From assembly GCF_013001025.1 (NCBI RefSeq), contig NZ_CP053021.1, positions 3,128,001 through 3,192,000 on the forward strand: a DNA stretch of 64,000 nt, in the 5' to 3' direction. This document shows positions 9,094 through 18,196 of the stretch, one piece after another. The translations under genes were made by a program, and so were the position numbers. This DNA is from Sphingobium yanoikuyae (lineage in GTDB: Bacteria; Pseudomonadota; Alphaproteobacteria; Sphingomonadales; Sphingomonadaceae). Positions within the stretch are counted from its first letter, which is position 1; every line of letters starts with the position of its first letter. The notes below the pieces were generated by a model that saw only the letters and a list, made by a program, of their open reading frames with translations, was not told the origin of the DNA and did not search any database.

Positions 9094-9885
9094 TTAGCGC
9101 GCGAGGATGGATTCGATCAGCACGATGTCGTCGGGCTTGTCGGCATCGATGCAGGCCTCCGCCTGGTCCATCGCCACCAGCCGCGCGGTCAGGCCGAACC
9201 GCCGCCCCACCCGCGCAATGCCGCCGCGCAGGGTTAGGATGCGCAGCAGCGCGCCGACCAGTGCCAGCGGACCGAAGGCGGACAGGATCTTCCACCCCTT
9301 CTTCCGGTCCTGCTCGACATCCTGCCACAGCGCGATCACCGGCCGTGCCCTGGCGCTGCCGAACCAGAAGATGTTCGCGCCCGACCACCAGCCGTCGCGG
9401 AACTTGAGCCAGGTGCGGCGCGACTGCGGATAGTGAGCCAGCAGGGTCGTCTTCTCGACCATGGCGACGGCGATGTCGGCGCCCGTAGCCTCCGCCACGA
9501 ACTGGTCCAGCATCGCCGCGTCGAGCAGCACATGGTCCGCCGTCGTCATCAGCAGCGGGAAAGGCAGGTCCGCCTTCTCCATCAGTTCCAGCAGCGAGGA
9601 GGCGATGCCCTTGCCGCCGCGCTCGAACCGCACGCGCGGATCGTTTGCCAGCCAGGCGGTGGCCGGATCATCGACAAAATATTCGGGATTCTGCGTCAGC
9701 ACCACCAGCTGGCCGATCGCCGGATGGGCGAGCAAGGCGCGCGCCGGGCGGTTGATCATCGGTTCCCCCGCGACCGGCACCAGCGGCTTGACCGGCACGC
9801 CAGCAGCGGTGGCGAGCGGATCGGCGATCGGCCGCGCGCCTGCCAGCAGGATCGCGGTGATGGTGGCGGGATGGGAGGATGTCAT
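9094..9885 (-). CDS. MobA-like NTP transferase domain protein
   Basis: 263-residue nucleotidyltransferase of the MobA-like/NTP_transf_3 type. Features are the N-terminal ITAILLAGARP loop, KPLVPVAGEPMI with the nucleotide-contacting lysine, and TTADHVLLD, where the metal-binding aspartate normally sits. The C-terminal half contains a hydrophobic stretch (FGPLALVGALLRILTLRGG) that might touch the membrane. It is the second nucleotidyltransferase within 3 kb. Together with the one at 6287 it suggests two activated precursors for one surface molecule. It is not molybdenum-cofactor MobA: no mo-genes are nearby and the C-terminal part differs. Confidence 0.75.
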   Translation of the reverse strand: MTSSHPATITAILLAGARPIADPLATAAGVPVKPLVPVAGEPMINRPARALLAHPAIGQLVVLTQNPEYFVDDPATAWLANDPRVRFERGGKGIASSLLELMEKADLPFPLLMTTADHVLLDAAMLDQFVAEATGADIAVAMVEKTTLLAHYPQSRRTWLKFRDGWWSGANIFWFGSARARPVIALWQDVEQDRKKGWKILSAFGPLALVGALLRILTLRGGIARVGRRFGLTARLVAMDQAEACIDADKPDDIVLIESILAR

Positions 9886-9925
9886 GCCCGCTCGTTAGCC
9901 GAGCGAGCCACCGCCGCAAAGCCGC

Positions 9926-11410
9926 TTATTTCCCCGCAGCAGCCGGCGCGGCTGCGGCTGGCTTGGCCGCCGCCACCTCATGCGTGCCGACCTTCAGCCC
10001 CTTGAGCTGGGCCAGGCGCGCGCGGAAGGCGGCCAGATTGCTGCCGGTCAGCTGCGCCGTCGTGGTGAACTTCACCGACAGCGGATTGACCACCTGGCCA
10101 TTACGATACAGCTCATAATGGAGGTGCGGACCAGTCGACAGGCCGCTGGAGCCGACATAGCCGATCACCTGGCCGCGCCGCACCCGCTGGCCCGGCACCG
10201 CCGCGATCCGGCTCATATGGGCATAGCCGGTGGCCAGGCCCCCGCCATGGGAAATGCGGACATAATTGCCATGTCCGCCATGACGGCCGGCAAAGGCGAT
10301 CACGCCGTCGGTCACGGCATAGATGGGCGATCCATAGCGCGCGCCGAAATCGATGCCGGCATGCATGCGGGTATAGCCCAGGATCGGATGGCGGCGCATG
10401 CCGAAGCCCGACGTCATGCGGGCGCCGTCGACCGGCGCGCCCAGCACGCCGCGCTTTTCGCCCACGCCCGATGCCTCGAACCATTCGGTGCGGCCCTCGC
10501 TGGTCCATTTCAGCATGTCGACCGCCTTGCCCCGCGCCCGGCGGAAACCGGCATAGAGCAGCTCGCCCACCTCGACATCGCCGGTTTCGGCGCGATGATA
10601 TTCGGTGATGATGTCATAGCGGTCGCCTGCGCCGATCGATCCCAGATCGACCTGCTTGGCGATCACCCGCAGGAAGGCCTGCACCGCCTTGGGCGGCGCA
10701 CCAGCGGCGCGGGCCGAACGATAGATGCTGTCGCCGACCACGCCCTGGATGCGCAGCGGGGTATTGTCGACGCGAATGGGCACGCGCGTCACCTGCAGCA
10801 CGCCGCCGACCCGGTTGAGTTCGACCGCCAGGTCGAGCCGCGCGCGGAAATTGAGCTTGTCGAGCGGCCGGGGCGACGTGCGGCTGGCACGGCGGCCCAG
10901 GATGATGTCGAGCCGGGTGCCCGGCTTCACGCCTGCGCCGATATCGCCGCCAACCATGCTGGTCACGGTCGCGACATCGCCGCTGCTGACCCCGGCACGC
11001 GACAAGGCGCGGGCCAGCGTGTCGCTGCTGCCGATCTGGGCATTGAGTTCGATCTGCGGCCGTTCGGGCGTTTCCTTGAGGGGCTGCACCGCATCGGTCG
11101 CGCCCATCCGCCGGCCACTGTCCGCGCCCAGCGCCAGCGGCGTGATCATCTGGCTGCGCACCTCGTCATATTGGGCGGGCGCCAGTAGCGGTTCGGGCGC
11201 GCCGGGCACCGGCTGGAAACCGGGCGAGAGATAGAGGGCGGTGGCGCACAGGCCAAAACAGGTGGCAAGGCCGCGAAACCAGGTGAGGCTGCCAACATTC
11301 TGCCCCAGGTCCGGGACGAGGTTGACGTCCTCCGCCCAGTCGCGAAGGCGCGTGCGCCAGTCGCGCGGCGCCGCCGGTCGCTGCAGGCTGTCCGCCAGCC
11401 ATAGCGACAT
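9926..11410 (-). CDS. M23 family metallopeptidase (LytM-type cell-wall endopeptidase)
   Basis: 494 residues from ATG 11410, with AGGG upstream; the frame continues to a TTG at 11464. A short cytoplasmic part is followed by one transmembrane segment (about residues 44-62) and a periplasmic region carrying opacity-associated-protein-A-like/LysM-like sequence. The C-terminal M23 domain has HAGIDFGA (zinc His and Asp), the GYAHMS motif and the catalytic/zinc HLHYE, all intact. Such enzymes cut peptidoglycan cross-links or activate amidases. The C terminus ends in an Ala/Lys/Pro-rich tail. It is divergent from the helicase gene over a 285 bp gap. Confidence 0.9.
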   Translation of the reverse strand: MSLWLADSLQRPAAPRDWRTRLRDWAEDVNLVPDLGQNVGSLTWFRGLATCFGLCATALYLSPGFQPVPGAPEPLLAPAQYDEVRSQMITPLALGADSGRRMGATDAVQPLKETPERPQIELNAQIGSSDTLARALSRAGVSSGDVATVTSMVGGDIGAGVKPGTRLDIILGRRASRTSPRPLDKLNFRARLDLAVELNRVGGVLQVTRVPIRVDNTPLRIQGVVGDSIYRSARAAGAPPKAVQAFLRVIAKQVDLGSIGAGDRYDIITEYHRAETGDVEVGELLYAGFRRARGKAVDMLKWTSEGRTEWFEASGVGEKRGVLGAPVDGARMTSGFGMRRHPILGYTRMHAGIDFGARYGSPIYAVTDGVIAFAGRHGGHGNYVRISHGGGLATGYAHMSRIAAVPGQRVRRGQVIGYVGSSGLSTGPHLHYELYRNGQVVNPLSVKFTTTAQLTGSNLAAFRARLAQLKGLKVGTHEVAAAKPAAAAPAAAGK

Positions 11411-11695
11411 GGACGCGCCACCCTGCTGAAAACCCGACTGATTATCCTGGAACAAAAGCCGCAACCCCCGGGGTGCTTTTTATCGCATCGCCAACGCAAT
11501 GGTCCCCGCGCCATGCGTCGGACCGCACCCTTGTGAACGCGCAGGGTTAAAGTCAATTTAAGACGCCGTCATGACCCGCGCCGCTGCGACGAAACGTGCC
11601 CATGGCCGGGCAGAGTCCCGTTAACCAAGGGAACATCGGGCCGATCGCGCAAAGTCCTTGCCCTGCCCGCCATCCTGCACGACATAGGCCCCATC

Positions 11696-14641
11696 ATGGC
11701 CCAGTTCGCCCGTTCGCCCGTCACCGCTGTGCTGGGCCCCACCAATACCGGCAAGACCCATCTCGCCGTCGAGCGCATGTGCGGCCATTCGAGCGGCATG
11801 ATGGGCTTTCCGCTGCGCCTGCTGGCGCGCGAAGTCTATGACCGCGTCGTCGCGATCAAGGGCGCGCAGCAGGTCGCCCTCATCACCGGTGAGGAAAAGA
11901 TCGTGCCGCCGGGCGCGCGCTATTTCCTCTGCACCGCCGAATCCATGCCCATCAGTGGCGGCAGGGAAGCCGCCGCCATGACCGGCGGCCTCAGCGATTT
12001 CGCCTTTGTCGCGCTGGACGAGGCGCAACTGGGCGCCGATCCCGAGCGCGGCCATATCTTCACCGACCGCATCCTTCGCGCTCGCGGCCGCGAAGAAACG
12101 ATGATCCTGGGCTCCGCCAGCATCGCGAAGACGGTGAAAAGCCTCGTCCCCGAAGTCGAGATCATCGGCCGGCCGCGCTTTTCCACCCTCTCCTATGCCG
12201 GCGCCAAGAAGCTGTCGCGCCTGCCCCGCCGTTCCGCCATCGTCGCCTTCTCGGCCGAAGAAGTCTATGCCGTGGCGGAAATGCTGCGTCGCTTCCGGGG
12301 TGGCGCGGCCGTCGTCATGGGCGCCCTGTCGCCCCGCACCCGCAACGCCCAGGTGCAGATGTTCCTCAATGGCGATGTCGATTATCTGGTCGCCACCGAC
12401 GCGATCGGCATGGGCCTCAACCTCGACGTCGCCCATGTCGCCTTCGCCTCGCTGCGCAAGTTCGATGGCCGCCGATCGCGCCGACTGACGGTCGCCGAAA
12501 TGGCGCAGATCGCCGGCCGCGCCGGGCGCCATCACAAGGACGGCACCTTCGGCAGTCTGGGGTCAGAGGATGGCGATGCCGCCTTCACGCCGGAAGAGAT
12601 AGAGGCGATCGAGGCGCATCGCTTCCCCTCCGTCGACCAGCTTTTCTGGCGCGACGGCGCCCCGCGCACTGACAGCATCGATCATCTCATCATCGATCTG
12701 GAGGCGCGGCCCGACCGCCCGGAACTGCGCGCCGCGCCGCAGGCGGTCGACCTGGCCGTGCTGCGCCGCATGGCCGAAGACCCGGAAGTTCAGACCCGTG
12801 TCCGCTCCAAGCGCGATGTCGAACGGCTCTGGGCCGCCTGTGGCCTGCCCGATTTCCAGAAGCTGGGCGCGGAACATCATGCCCGCACCGTGGCGCGCAT
12901 CTGGCGCTTCATCGCCGGCAATGGTTCGGGCTTTGGCGGCCATATTCCACGTGACTGGTTTGCCCAGCAGATCGCCCGCCTCGATTCGGTCCAGGGCGAT
13001 ATCGACACCTTGTCGGGCCGGATCGCCGCCGCGCGCACCTGGTCCTATATCGCCCATCGTCCCGACTGGCTGGCCAATCCGGTGGAGATGGCGGAACGCA
13101 CGCGCATGCTGGAAGAAAAACTGTCCGATGCGCTGCATGCGGCCCTGACGCAGCGTTTCGTGGACCGACGCACCTCAGTTCTGCTAAGGGATATTGGACA
13201 GAATGCGAGCAATCTGCCGGTCACGGTCCACCCGGATGGGACGGTCTGCGTCGATGGCGAGACGATCGGGCGACTTGACGGATTTCGTTTCTCAGTCGAT
13301 CCCGCTACGCGACTCCAGGACAGAAAGCTGTTGCTGGCGGCGGCGGAAAGGCGCCTTGGAAAGGTATTACGAGTGAAGGCTGACGAATTGATGAGCGCTG
13401 CGGATACGGATTTCGCGCTCATGGACGATGCGGGACAGACGCCGGGCATCGCCTGGCAGGGAACCCCGGTCGCAACGCTGATGGCGGGCGCAGGCCTGCT
13501 CGCGCCCGAAATCCGGCTCGATCGCGCGCTCGCCGCGCTGGGCCCGGATGTGCAGAAGCAGGTCACCACCCGTCTGGCGACCTGGTTCGAGGCGCAGAAG
13601 CAGAAGCATCTGCTGCCACTGGTCAAGATGAGCGAAAGCGCTGCCGATCCGGCCGTGCCCGCCGTCGTCCGCGCGGTCTTCGCCCAGCTGGCCGATGCCG
13701 GTGGCGTCGCGCCGCGACTCGACCTTGATTCGGCGCTCGGCCATCTCGACAAGGATCAGCGCCATCTGCTGCGCCGCGCCGGCATCGATATCGGCGTGCT
13801 CGACCTCTATCACCCCGGCCTGTTGAAGCCGGGCGCGGCGCGCTGGCGTGCGGCGCTGCAGGCGGCGCGCATCGGCAAGCCCTGCCTGCCGCTGCCCCAG
13901 CCGGGCCTGACCCTGATCCCGACCGGCGACAAGCCGCAGGAAATGGGCGCCCGCATTGCGGGCTTCCGCAGCTTTGGCCCGCAAATGCTGCGCATCGACA
14001 TGGCCGAGCGCATGGCCCGCACCGCGCATGAAACGATCGCGAAGAACGAGCCGTTCAGCGCGCTCAGCCCGCAGATCGTGTCGCTGGGCCTGAGCGAAGA
14101 AGCCTTCCTGCAGCTGATGCGCGCCGCCGGCTTCCGCCCGATCGATCCGGTGCCGACCCCGGCGCCCGTCGCCGAGGCACCGGCCGAAGCCGCGCCCGCC
14201 GTGGAAGGCACGGAAGTGGTGGAAGTAACGGACGCTGCGCCTGAAGCCGCAGTGGAAGCCGTTGCCGAGGCCCCCGTCGAAGCGGACGCGGAGACGCCTG
14301 CCGAAGCGGCAACCGAACCCCCGGCCGAAGCGCCCGTGGCCGCCACCGGCGCCAACTGGGTGTTCAAGGGTCGGCAGAAGGGCCGCCCGCAGGGCGATCG
14401 TGGCCCGCGCGGTCCCCGCCGCGATCAGCAGCAGCGCCCCGAGGGCAAGTTTGCCGGCAAGAGCGACAATCGCGGCGAAGGTCGTGGCGATAACCGTGGC
14501 AAGGGCGGCGATCGCGGCCCGCGCAAGGGTGGCGATCGCGACGATAATCGCGCGCCGCGCGCTACTCCCGCCAGCCACAAGGCGGCGACCAGCAACCATG
14601 CCTTCGCCGGCCTGGCCGAACTGCTGGGGCGCAATGGCTGA
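11696..14641 (+). CDS. Suv3-like DEAD/DExH RNA helicase with basic C-terminal tail
   Basis: 981-residue superfamily 2 helicase related to mitochondrial SUV3 and its alphaproteobacterial homologues. Walker A is GPTNTGKT at 14-21, motif II is DEAQ at 108-111, and motif VI is QIAGRAGRH. A Suv3-like C-terminal region follows. Residues from about 830 are low complexity: first an Ala/Glu/Pro-rich stretch, then an Arg/Gly/Asp-rich, RGG-like tail that probably binds RNA. A short segment around 13140-13400 has less GC-biased codons than its flanks. It overlaps the S4-domain gene by 8 bp. Likely role: RNA unwinding in decay or ribosome assembly. Confidence 0.9.
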   Translation: MAQFARSPVTAVLGPTNTGKTHLAVERMCGHSSGMMGFPLRLLAREVYDRVVAIKGAQQVALITGEEKIVPPGARYFLCTAESMPISGGREAAAMTGGLSDFAFVALDEAQLGADPERGHIFTDRILRARGREETMILGSASIAKTVKSLVPEVEIIGRPRFSTLSYAGAKKLSRLPRRSAIVAFSAEEVYAVAEMLRRFRGGAAVVMGALSPRTRNAQVQMFLNGDVDYLVATDAIGMGLNLDVAHVAFASLRKFDGRRSRRLTVAEMAQIAGRAGRHHKDGTFGSLGSEDGDAAFTPEEIEAIEAHRFPSVDQLFWRDGAPRTDSIDHLIIDLEARPDRPELRAAPQAVDLAVLRRMAEDPEVQTRVRSKRDVERLWAACGLPDFQKLGAEHHARTVARIWRFIAGNGSGFGGHIPRDWFAQQIARLDSVQGDIDTLSGRIAAARTWSYIAHRPDWLANPVEMAERTRMLEEKLSDALHAALTQRFVDRRTSVLLRDIGQNASNLPVTVHPDGTVCVDGETIGRLDGFRFSVDPATRLQDRKLLLAAAERRLGKVLRVKADELMSAADTDFALMDDAGQTPGIAWQGTPVATLMAGAGLLAPEIRLDRALAALGPDVQKQVTTRLATWFEAQKQKHLLPLVKMSESAADPAVPAVVRAVFAQLADAGGVAPRLDLDSALGHLDKDQRHLLRRAGIDIGVLDLYHPGLLKPGAARWRAALQAARIGKPCLPLPQPGLTLIPTGDKPQEMGARIAGFRSFGPQMLRIDMAERMARTAHETIAKNEPFSALSPQIVSLGLSEEAFLQLMRAAGFRPIDPVPTPAPVAEAPAEAAPAVEGTEVVEVTDAAPEAAVEAVAEAPVEADAETPAEAATEPPAEAPVAATGANWVFKGRQKGRPQGDRGPRGPRRDQQQRPEGKFAGKSDNRGEGRGDNRGKGGDRGPRKGGDRDDNRAPRATPASHKAATSNHAFAGLAELLGRNG

Positions 14642-14957
14642 CCCCAAGGGGGCCATGACAATGCCGGGGACGGGGCCAGGGACGGGCCTCGGCCCGTCCC
14701 TGCGCATCGACAAATATCTGTGGTTCGCGCGCCTGTCGAAAAGCCGATCGACCGCGCAGAAGCTGGCCGAGGACGGCCATATTCGCCTCAACGGCCGGCG
14801 CATCGACCGGTCCCATGCGCCGGTGCGCGCCGGCGACCTCATCACCTTTCCCCACGCCGCCGGCGTCCGCGTCGTCCGCGTGATCCAGTTGCCCACCCGG
14901 CGCGGCCCCGCGCCCGAGGCGCAGGCCTGCTATGAGGAATTGACGGTCGGCAGCTAA
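14634..14957 (+). CDS. S4-domain RNA-binding protein (HslR-like)
   Basis: 107 residues if the ATG at 14634 is used. The S4 domain begins at LRIDKYLWFARLSKSRS and includes GHIRLNGRRIDRSHAPVRAGD, as in the heat-shock ribosome-rescue factor HslR. The first ~22 residues are Gly/Pro-rich and not part of the domain, so ATG 14655 or a non-ATG start nearer the domain is possible. A perfect 12-bp hairpin lies in exactly this stretch. Overlap with the helicase gene implies coupled expression and a shared role on RNA or ribosomes. Confidence 0.88.
   Translation: MADPKGAMTMPGTGPGTGLGPSLRIDKYLWFARLSKSRSTAQKLAEDGHIRLNGRRIDRSHAPVRAGDLITFPHAAGVRVVRVIQLPTRRGPAPEAQACYEELTVGS
14677..14702 (+). other. Perfect 12-bp stem-loop inside the 5' end of the S4-domain gene
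   Basis: CAGGGACGGGCC and GGCCCGTCCCTG are exact inverted copies separated by only TC, so the effective loop is about four bases. The hairpin lies immediately before the first codon of the recognisable S4 domain and just after the helicase stop. No T-run follows, so it is not a standard terminator. It could hide or expose a translation start. Confidence 0.6.
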
Positions 14958-14978
14958 ACTTGCCGCCGATCGCCTAGT

Positions 14979-15770
14979 TCAGAACCGGTAGGCGAGCGCC
15001 AGAAAGCCGTTCGGCCGCGTCGCATGCTCGACCAGCGGACTGTCCTTGACCCGGCCGAGCAGGCTGGTCGCCCCGACCGATCCGGTCACGCTCCAGCGGC
15101 TGTCGAGCCGATAGACGATGTTGAGCAGCGCCGAGACATCCTTGAACCCTGCCTTGCCGCGATATTGGTCCAGTCCGGACGCTGCGGCCTCGCGCGCATT
15201 CACCCCGAAATAGCCATCCATATGCTTGCCGTCGGCAAAGCTGGTGGCGATCGAGGGGGTGATGATGACCTTCGGATTGAGGATGACAGGATAGGAGAGG
15301 CTGGCGTCAGCAATGAAGCCGCCGGTGCTGCCGGTAATGCCCTGCGTCGCACCCAGCGTCGCCACCACGCCGCCGCCGGTCAGATTGGCGAACACGCGGC
15401 CACCCACGCCCCAGGACAACCGATCGACGCCCGTGGGCACGTCGCGCCGCCGATAGCCGGGCATCGGCGTGACACCCGCGCCGATGGTCAGCGCCCGGTC
15501 ATCGACCAGATTGAGCCCCACGCCATTGCGGAAATTGGCGAAGAAGCGCCCCTCGACAATGTCGATCGCGGGCAGCGGCAGCACGCGATAATCGTCGGCG
15601 CCCTGATAGACTGGCGTCACCGCCGCACCCAGGCCGATGACGATCCGGTCCTTGCTCGGCTGCCCCACCGACTGGCGCGAACTGCTGAGATCCTGCGCCT
15701 TGACTGCCACCTGCGCGGCTGCGCCCATGGCGAGGAGCGTCATGCTCCATCGGGCTATCGTCGATTTCAT
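14979..15770 (-). CDS. MipA/OmpV family outer membrane protein
   Basis: 263 residues from ATG 15770 (AGGG nine bases upstream); the frame is open to 15938 but that extension makes no signal peptide. MKSTIARWSMTLLAMGAAAQ is the signal peptide. The mature part shows the MipA/OmpV pattern: GLGAAVTPVYQGADDYRVLP near the start, glycine-rich strands, and a terminal NGFLALAYRF ending in Phe. MipA-family proteins are outer membrane scaffolds or porin-like barrels. It is convergent with the S4 gene. Confidence 0.88.
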   Translation of the reverse strand: MKSTIARWSMTLLAMGAAAQVAVKAQDLSSSRQSVGQPSKDRIVIGLGAAVTPVYQGADDYRVLPLPAIDIVEGRFFANFRNGVGLNLVDDRALTIGAGVTPMPGYRRRDVPTGVDRLSWGVGGRVFANLTGGGVVATLGATQGITGSTGGFIADASLSYPVILNPKVIITPSIATSFADGKHMDGYFGVNAREAAASGLDQYRGKAGFKDVSALLNIVYRLDSRWSVTGSVGATSLLGRVKDSPLVEHATRPNGFLALAYRF

Positions 15771-15971
15771 TATGCAAATCCCTGTCGAAACGGCCGTCCG
15801 AAGATCAACCAGCCCCCATGCCGGCGCACGGGCATCCATGGCCCGGCACAGTAATTTCCCGTCAATATACTGTAAATACAGCACAATGTTTCCGGACAAT
15901 GTCCGGCATCGGCCCGACGCAGGAAGGTCACAACTCATCCTGCATATTTGTTCGGCCGATCGACCAGATGG

Positions 15972-16922
15972 TCAGAACTGGTCGGCGATGTCCATCAGGC
16001 CCAGCAGCTTGCGCGGCGCGATCTGGCGCCAGCTGGCGTGGAGACGATCGGCGATATGATCCCAGTCGGTATCGCCCAGGTCCAGGCGGATGCCGACCCA
16101 GTCATTGCCGAAATAGGCGGGGGGATAATAGCGGGCCGGGTCGGCTTCGATCAGGGTCGCCTGCTCTTCCGGCGCGGTGGTCTTCACCAGCACGGCGATG
16201 ATGCCGTCGCCATGATGGTCGCGCGTGAAATAGGCGAATTTCTTGCCCTTGACGATGCCGAAGCAGGGCATGCCATGCGACACGATCTCGTCCGCCTGCG
16301 GCAGCGCCAGCGCGGCCTCGCGCACCTTGTTCAGCAGCCAGTCGGGCTGGCGCTCACGGGTGACGAAATCGGCGAGCGTACGCGAATAGAGCTGATGTTC
16401 GGCGATCAGGATGCGCCCGGCCAGGCTGTCGGCCGTGTCGCCGGGCAGGATCGCCACCGGGGTCTGGCCCAGCACCGGGCCATCGTCCAGTTCGGCGGTG
16501 ACGATATGGACCGAACAGCCGGCATGGCTGTCGCCCGCGTCGATCGCGCGCTGATGGGTGTCGAGGCCCTTGTACTTGGGCAGCAGGCTGGGATGGATGT
16601 TGAGCATCCGGTCTTCCCAGCCGGACACGAATTCGGGCGACAGAAGCCGCATATAGCCGGCCAGCGCGACATATTGGACGCCCGCGGCACGCAGCTGCGC
16701 GTCGATCACCGCGTCGAACTCCGCGCGCTTCATGCCCTTGTGGCTCTGGCCGAAGGTGGCGATGCCTTCGGCCGCGGCGAGCGCCAGGCCGGGCGCGTCC
16801 GGATCATTGGCGGCGACCAGCACGATCTCGAACGGACAGTCCTGCGCCTTCGCCGCGTAGAGCAAAGCCGCCATGTTCGAGCCGCGACCGGAAATCAGGA
16901 CGCCGATCTTTGCTTTGGTCAT
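15972..16922 (-). CDS. purN: Phosphoribosylglycinamide formyltransferase fused to an MmcQ/YjbR-like domain
   Basis: 316 residues, about 110-120 more than a usual PurN. Residues 1-190 are GAR transformylase: ISGRGSNM phosphate loop, catalytic N/H/D in LNIHPSLLPKYKG and the ELDDGPVLGQ loop. This is step 3 of purine synthesis (formyl-THF donor). Residues ~195-312 match the MmcQ/YjbR (CyaY-like fold) family: KFAYFTRDHHGDG, then WVGIRLD and a final SWRQIAPRKLL. The two are in one uninterrupted frame. purM lies just upstream with the same orientation, separated by an inverted-repeat element. The role of the added domain is unknown. Confidence 0.93.
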   Translation of the reverse strand: MTKAKIGVLISGRGSNMAALLYAAKAQDCPFEIVLVAANDPDAPGLALAAAEGIATFGQSHKGMKRAEFDAVIDAQLRAAGVQYVALAGYMRLLSPEFVSGWEDRMLNIHPSLLPKYKGLDTHQRAIDAGDSHAGCSVHIVTAELDDGPVLGQTPVAILPGDTADSLAGRILIAEHQLYSRTLADFVTRERQPDWLLNKVREAALALPQADEIVSHGMPCFGIVKGKKFAYFTRDHHGDGIIAVLVKTTAPEEQATLIEADPARYYPPAYFGNDWVGIRLDLGDTDWDHIADRLHASWRQIAPRKLLGLMDIADQF

Positions 16923-16927
16923 AGGGT

Positions 16928-17025
16928 CTCCCCTCCCGCTGGCGGGAGGGGTCGGGGGAGGGCCTGTCTTAAAGGCGATCCCCTGGAAAACCCTCCCCTA
17001 ACCCCTCCCGCAGGCGGGAGGGGGA
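16928..17025. repeat. Imperfect inverted-repeat element, family B
   Basis: The arms are 16930-16962 and 16991-17025 and are almost exact inverted copies. Each arm holds its own hairpin (CCCCTCCCGC..GCGGGAGGGG) followed by GGGGGAGGG or CCCTCCCC. The element fills the purM-purN spacer, so any transcript through it would form a large structure. It is different in sequence from the elements at 6088 and 18197. Confidence 0.75.
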
Positions 17026-17038
17026 TTGGTGGTGCTTG

Positions 17039-18133
17039 TCAGCCCAGATGCGTGGCCGACCAGTCGGCCTTGGCGCTCCAGGTTTCGGCGCTGCCCTTGA
17101 CGGTGCAGCCCTTGTCGCCTTCGCTGACGGTGCCGACGCGGAACACGGTTTCGCCCGCATCCTCCAGCGCCTGGGTGACGCCCACAACATGCGCCTCGTC
17201 CACCGCCAGGATCATGCCGATGCCGCAGTTGAAGGTGCGCGCCATTTCTTCCGGCTCGATATTGCCCTGCGCCTGGAGGAAGGCCATCAGGCGCGGCTGT
17301 TCCCAGGCGTCGGCGTCGACCGTGGCATGGGTGCCTTCGGGCAGGACGCGCGGGATATTTTCCAGCAGGCCGCCGCCGGTGATGTGGGCCAGCGCATTGA
17401 TCATGCCGGCGCGGACCAGCGGCAGCAGGCTCTTCACGTAGATCTTCGTGGGCGCCATCAGCGCGTCGATCAGCAGAACTTCATTGTCGAAGAGGGCCGG
17501 GCGATCGAGCTTCCAGCCCTTGTCGGCGGCAAGGCGGCGGACCAGCGAGAAACCGTTGGAGTGGACGCCCGAGGAGGCGAGGCCGATCAGCACGTCGCCG
17601 GCCTTCACCTTGTTGCCGGTCAGCGCCTTGGAGCGTTCCACCGCGCCGACGCAGAAGCCGGCCAGATCATAGTCGCCATCGCTGTACATGCCGGGCATTT
17701 CGGCGGTCTCACCACCGATCAGCGCGCAGCCGGCCTGGCGGCAACCCTCGGCGATGCCGGCGATGACGCGCTCGGCGACGCCCGACTCCAGCTTGCCAGT
17801 GGCATAATAGTCTAGGAAGAAGAGCGGCTCGGCGCCCTGCACGATCAGGTCATTGGCGCACATGGCAACGAGGTCGATGCCCACGCCGTCATGGCGGTCA
17901 TGGTCGATCGCCAGCTTCAGCTTGGTGCCGACGCCATCATTGGCCGCGACCAGCAACGGGTCGTCATAGCCCGCCGCCTTCAGGTCGAAAAAGCCACCGA
18001 AACCGCCCAGTTCGGCGTCCGCGCCGGGGCGACGGGTGGCCTTGGCCAGGGGGGCGATGGCACGGACAAGGGCGTTGCCCGCGGCGATGTCGACGCCAGC
18101 CTTGGCGTAGCTGTAGGATTCGTTGTCGCTCAT
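17039..18133 (-). CDS. purM: Phosphoribosylformylglycinamidine cyclo-ligase
   Basis: 364-residue AIR synthetase, step 5 of purine synthesis; ATP-dependent ring closure of FGAM. It has the N-terminal [16 protein letters not shown], the glycine loop GGFGGFFD, the conserved [10 protein letters not shown] and [19 protein letters not shown], plus the later [11 protein letters not shown] and [13 protein letters not shown] motifs. Full length. It reads away from the DUF2066 gene, the arrangement seen in many proteobacteria around hda, and runs towards purN. Confidence 0.97.
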   Translation of the reverse strand: MSDNESYSYAKAGVDIAAGNALVRAIAPLAKATRRPGADAELGGFGGFFDLKAAGYDDPLLVAANDGVGTKLKLAIDHDRHDGVGIDLVAMCANDLIVQGAEPLFFLDYYATGKLESGVAERVIAGIAEGCRQAGCALIGGETAEMPGMYSDGDYDLAGFCVGAVERSKALTGNKVKAGDVLIGLASSGVHSNGFSLVRRLAADKGWKLDRPALFDNEVLLIDALMAPTKIYVKSLLPLVRAGMINALAHITGGGLLENIPRVLPEGTHATVDADAWEQPRLMAFLQAQGNIEPEEMARTFNCGIGMILAVDEAHVVGVTQALEDAGETVFRVGTVSEGDKGCTVKGSAETWSAKADWSATHLG

Positions 18134-18196
18134 GAGGCTGCGCTCTACGTTCGAAACGGTCCGATGTCGAGTTTTGCGCGGCCATTGCCTCTATAT

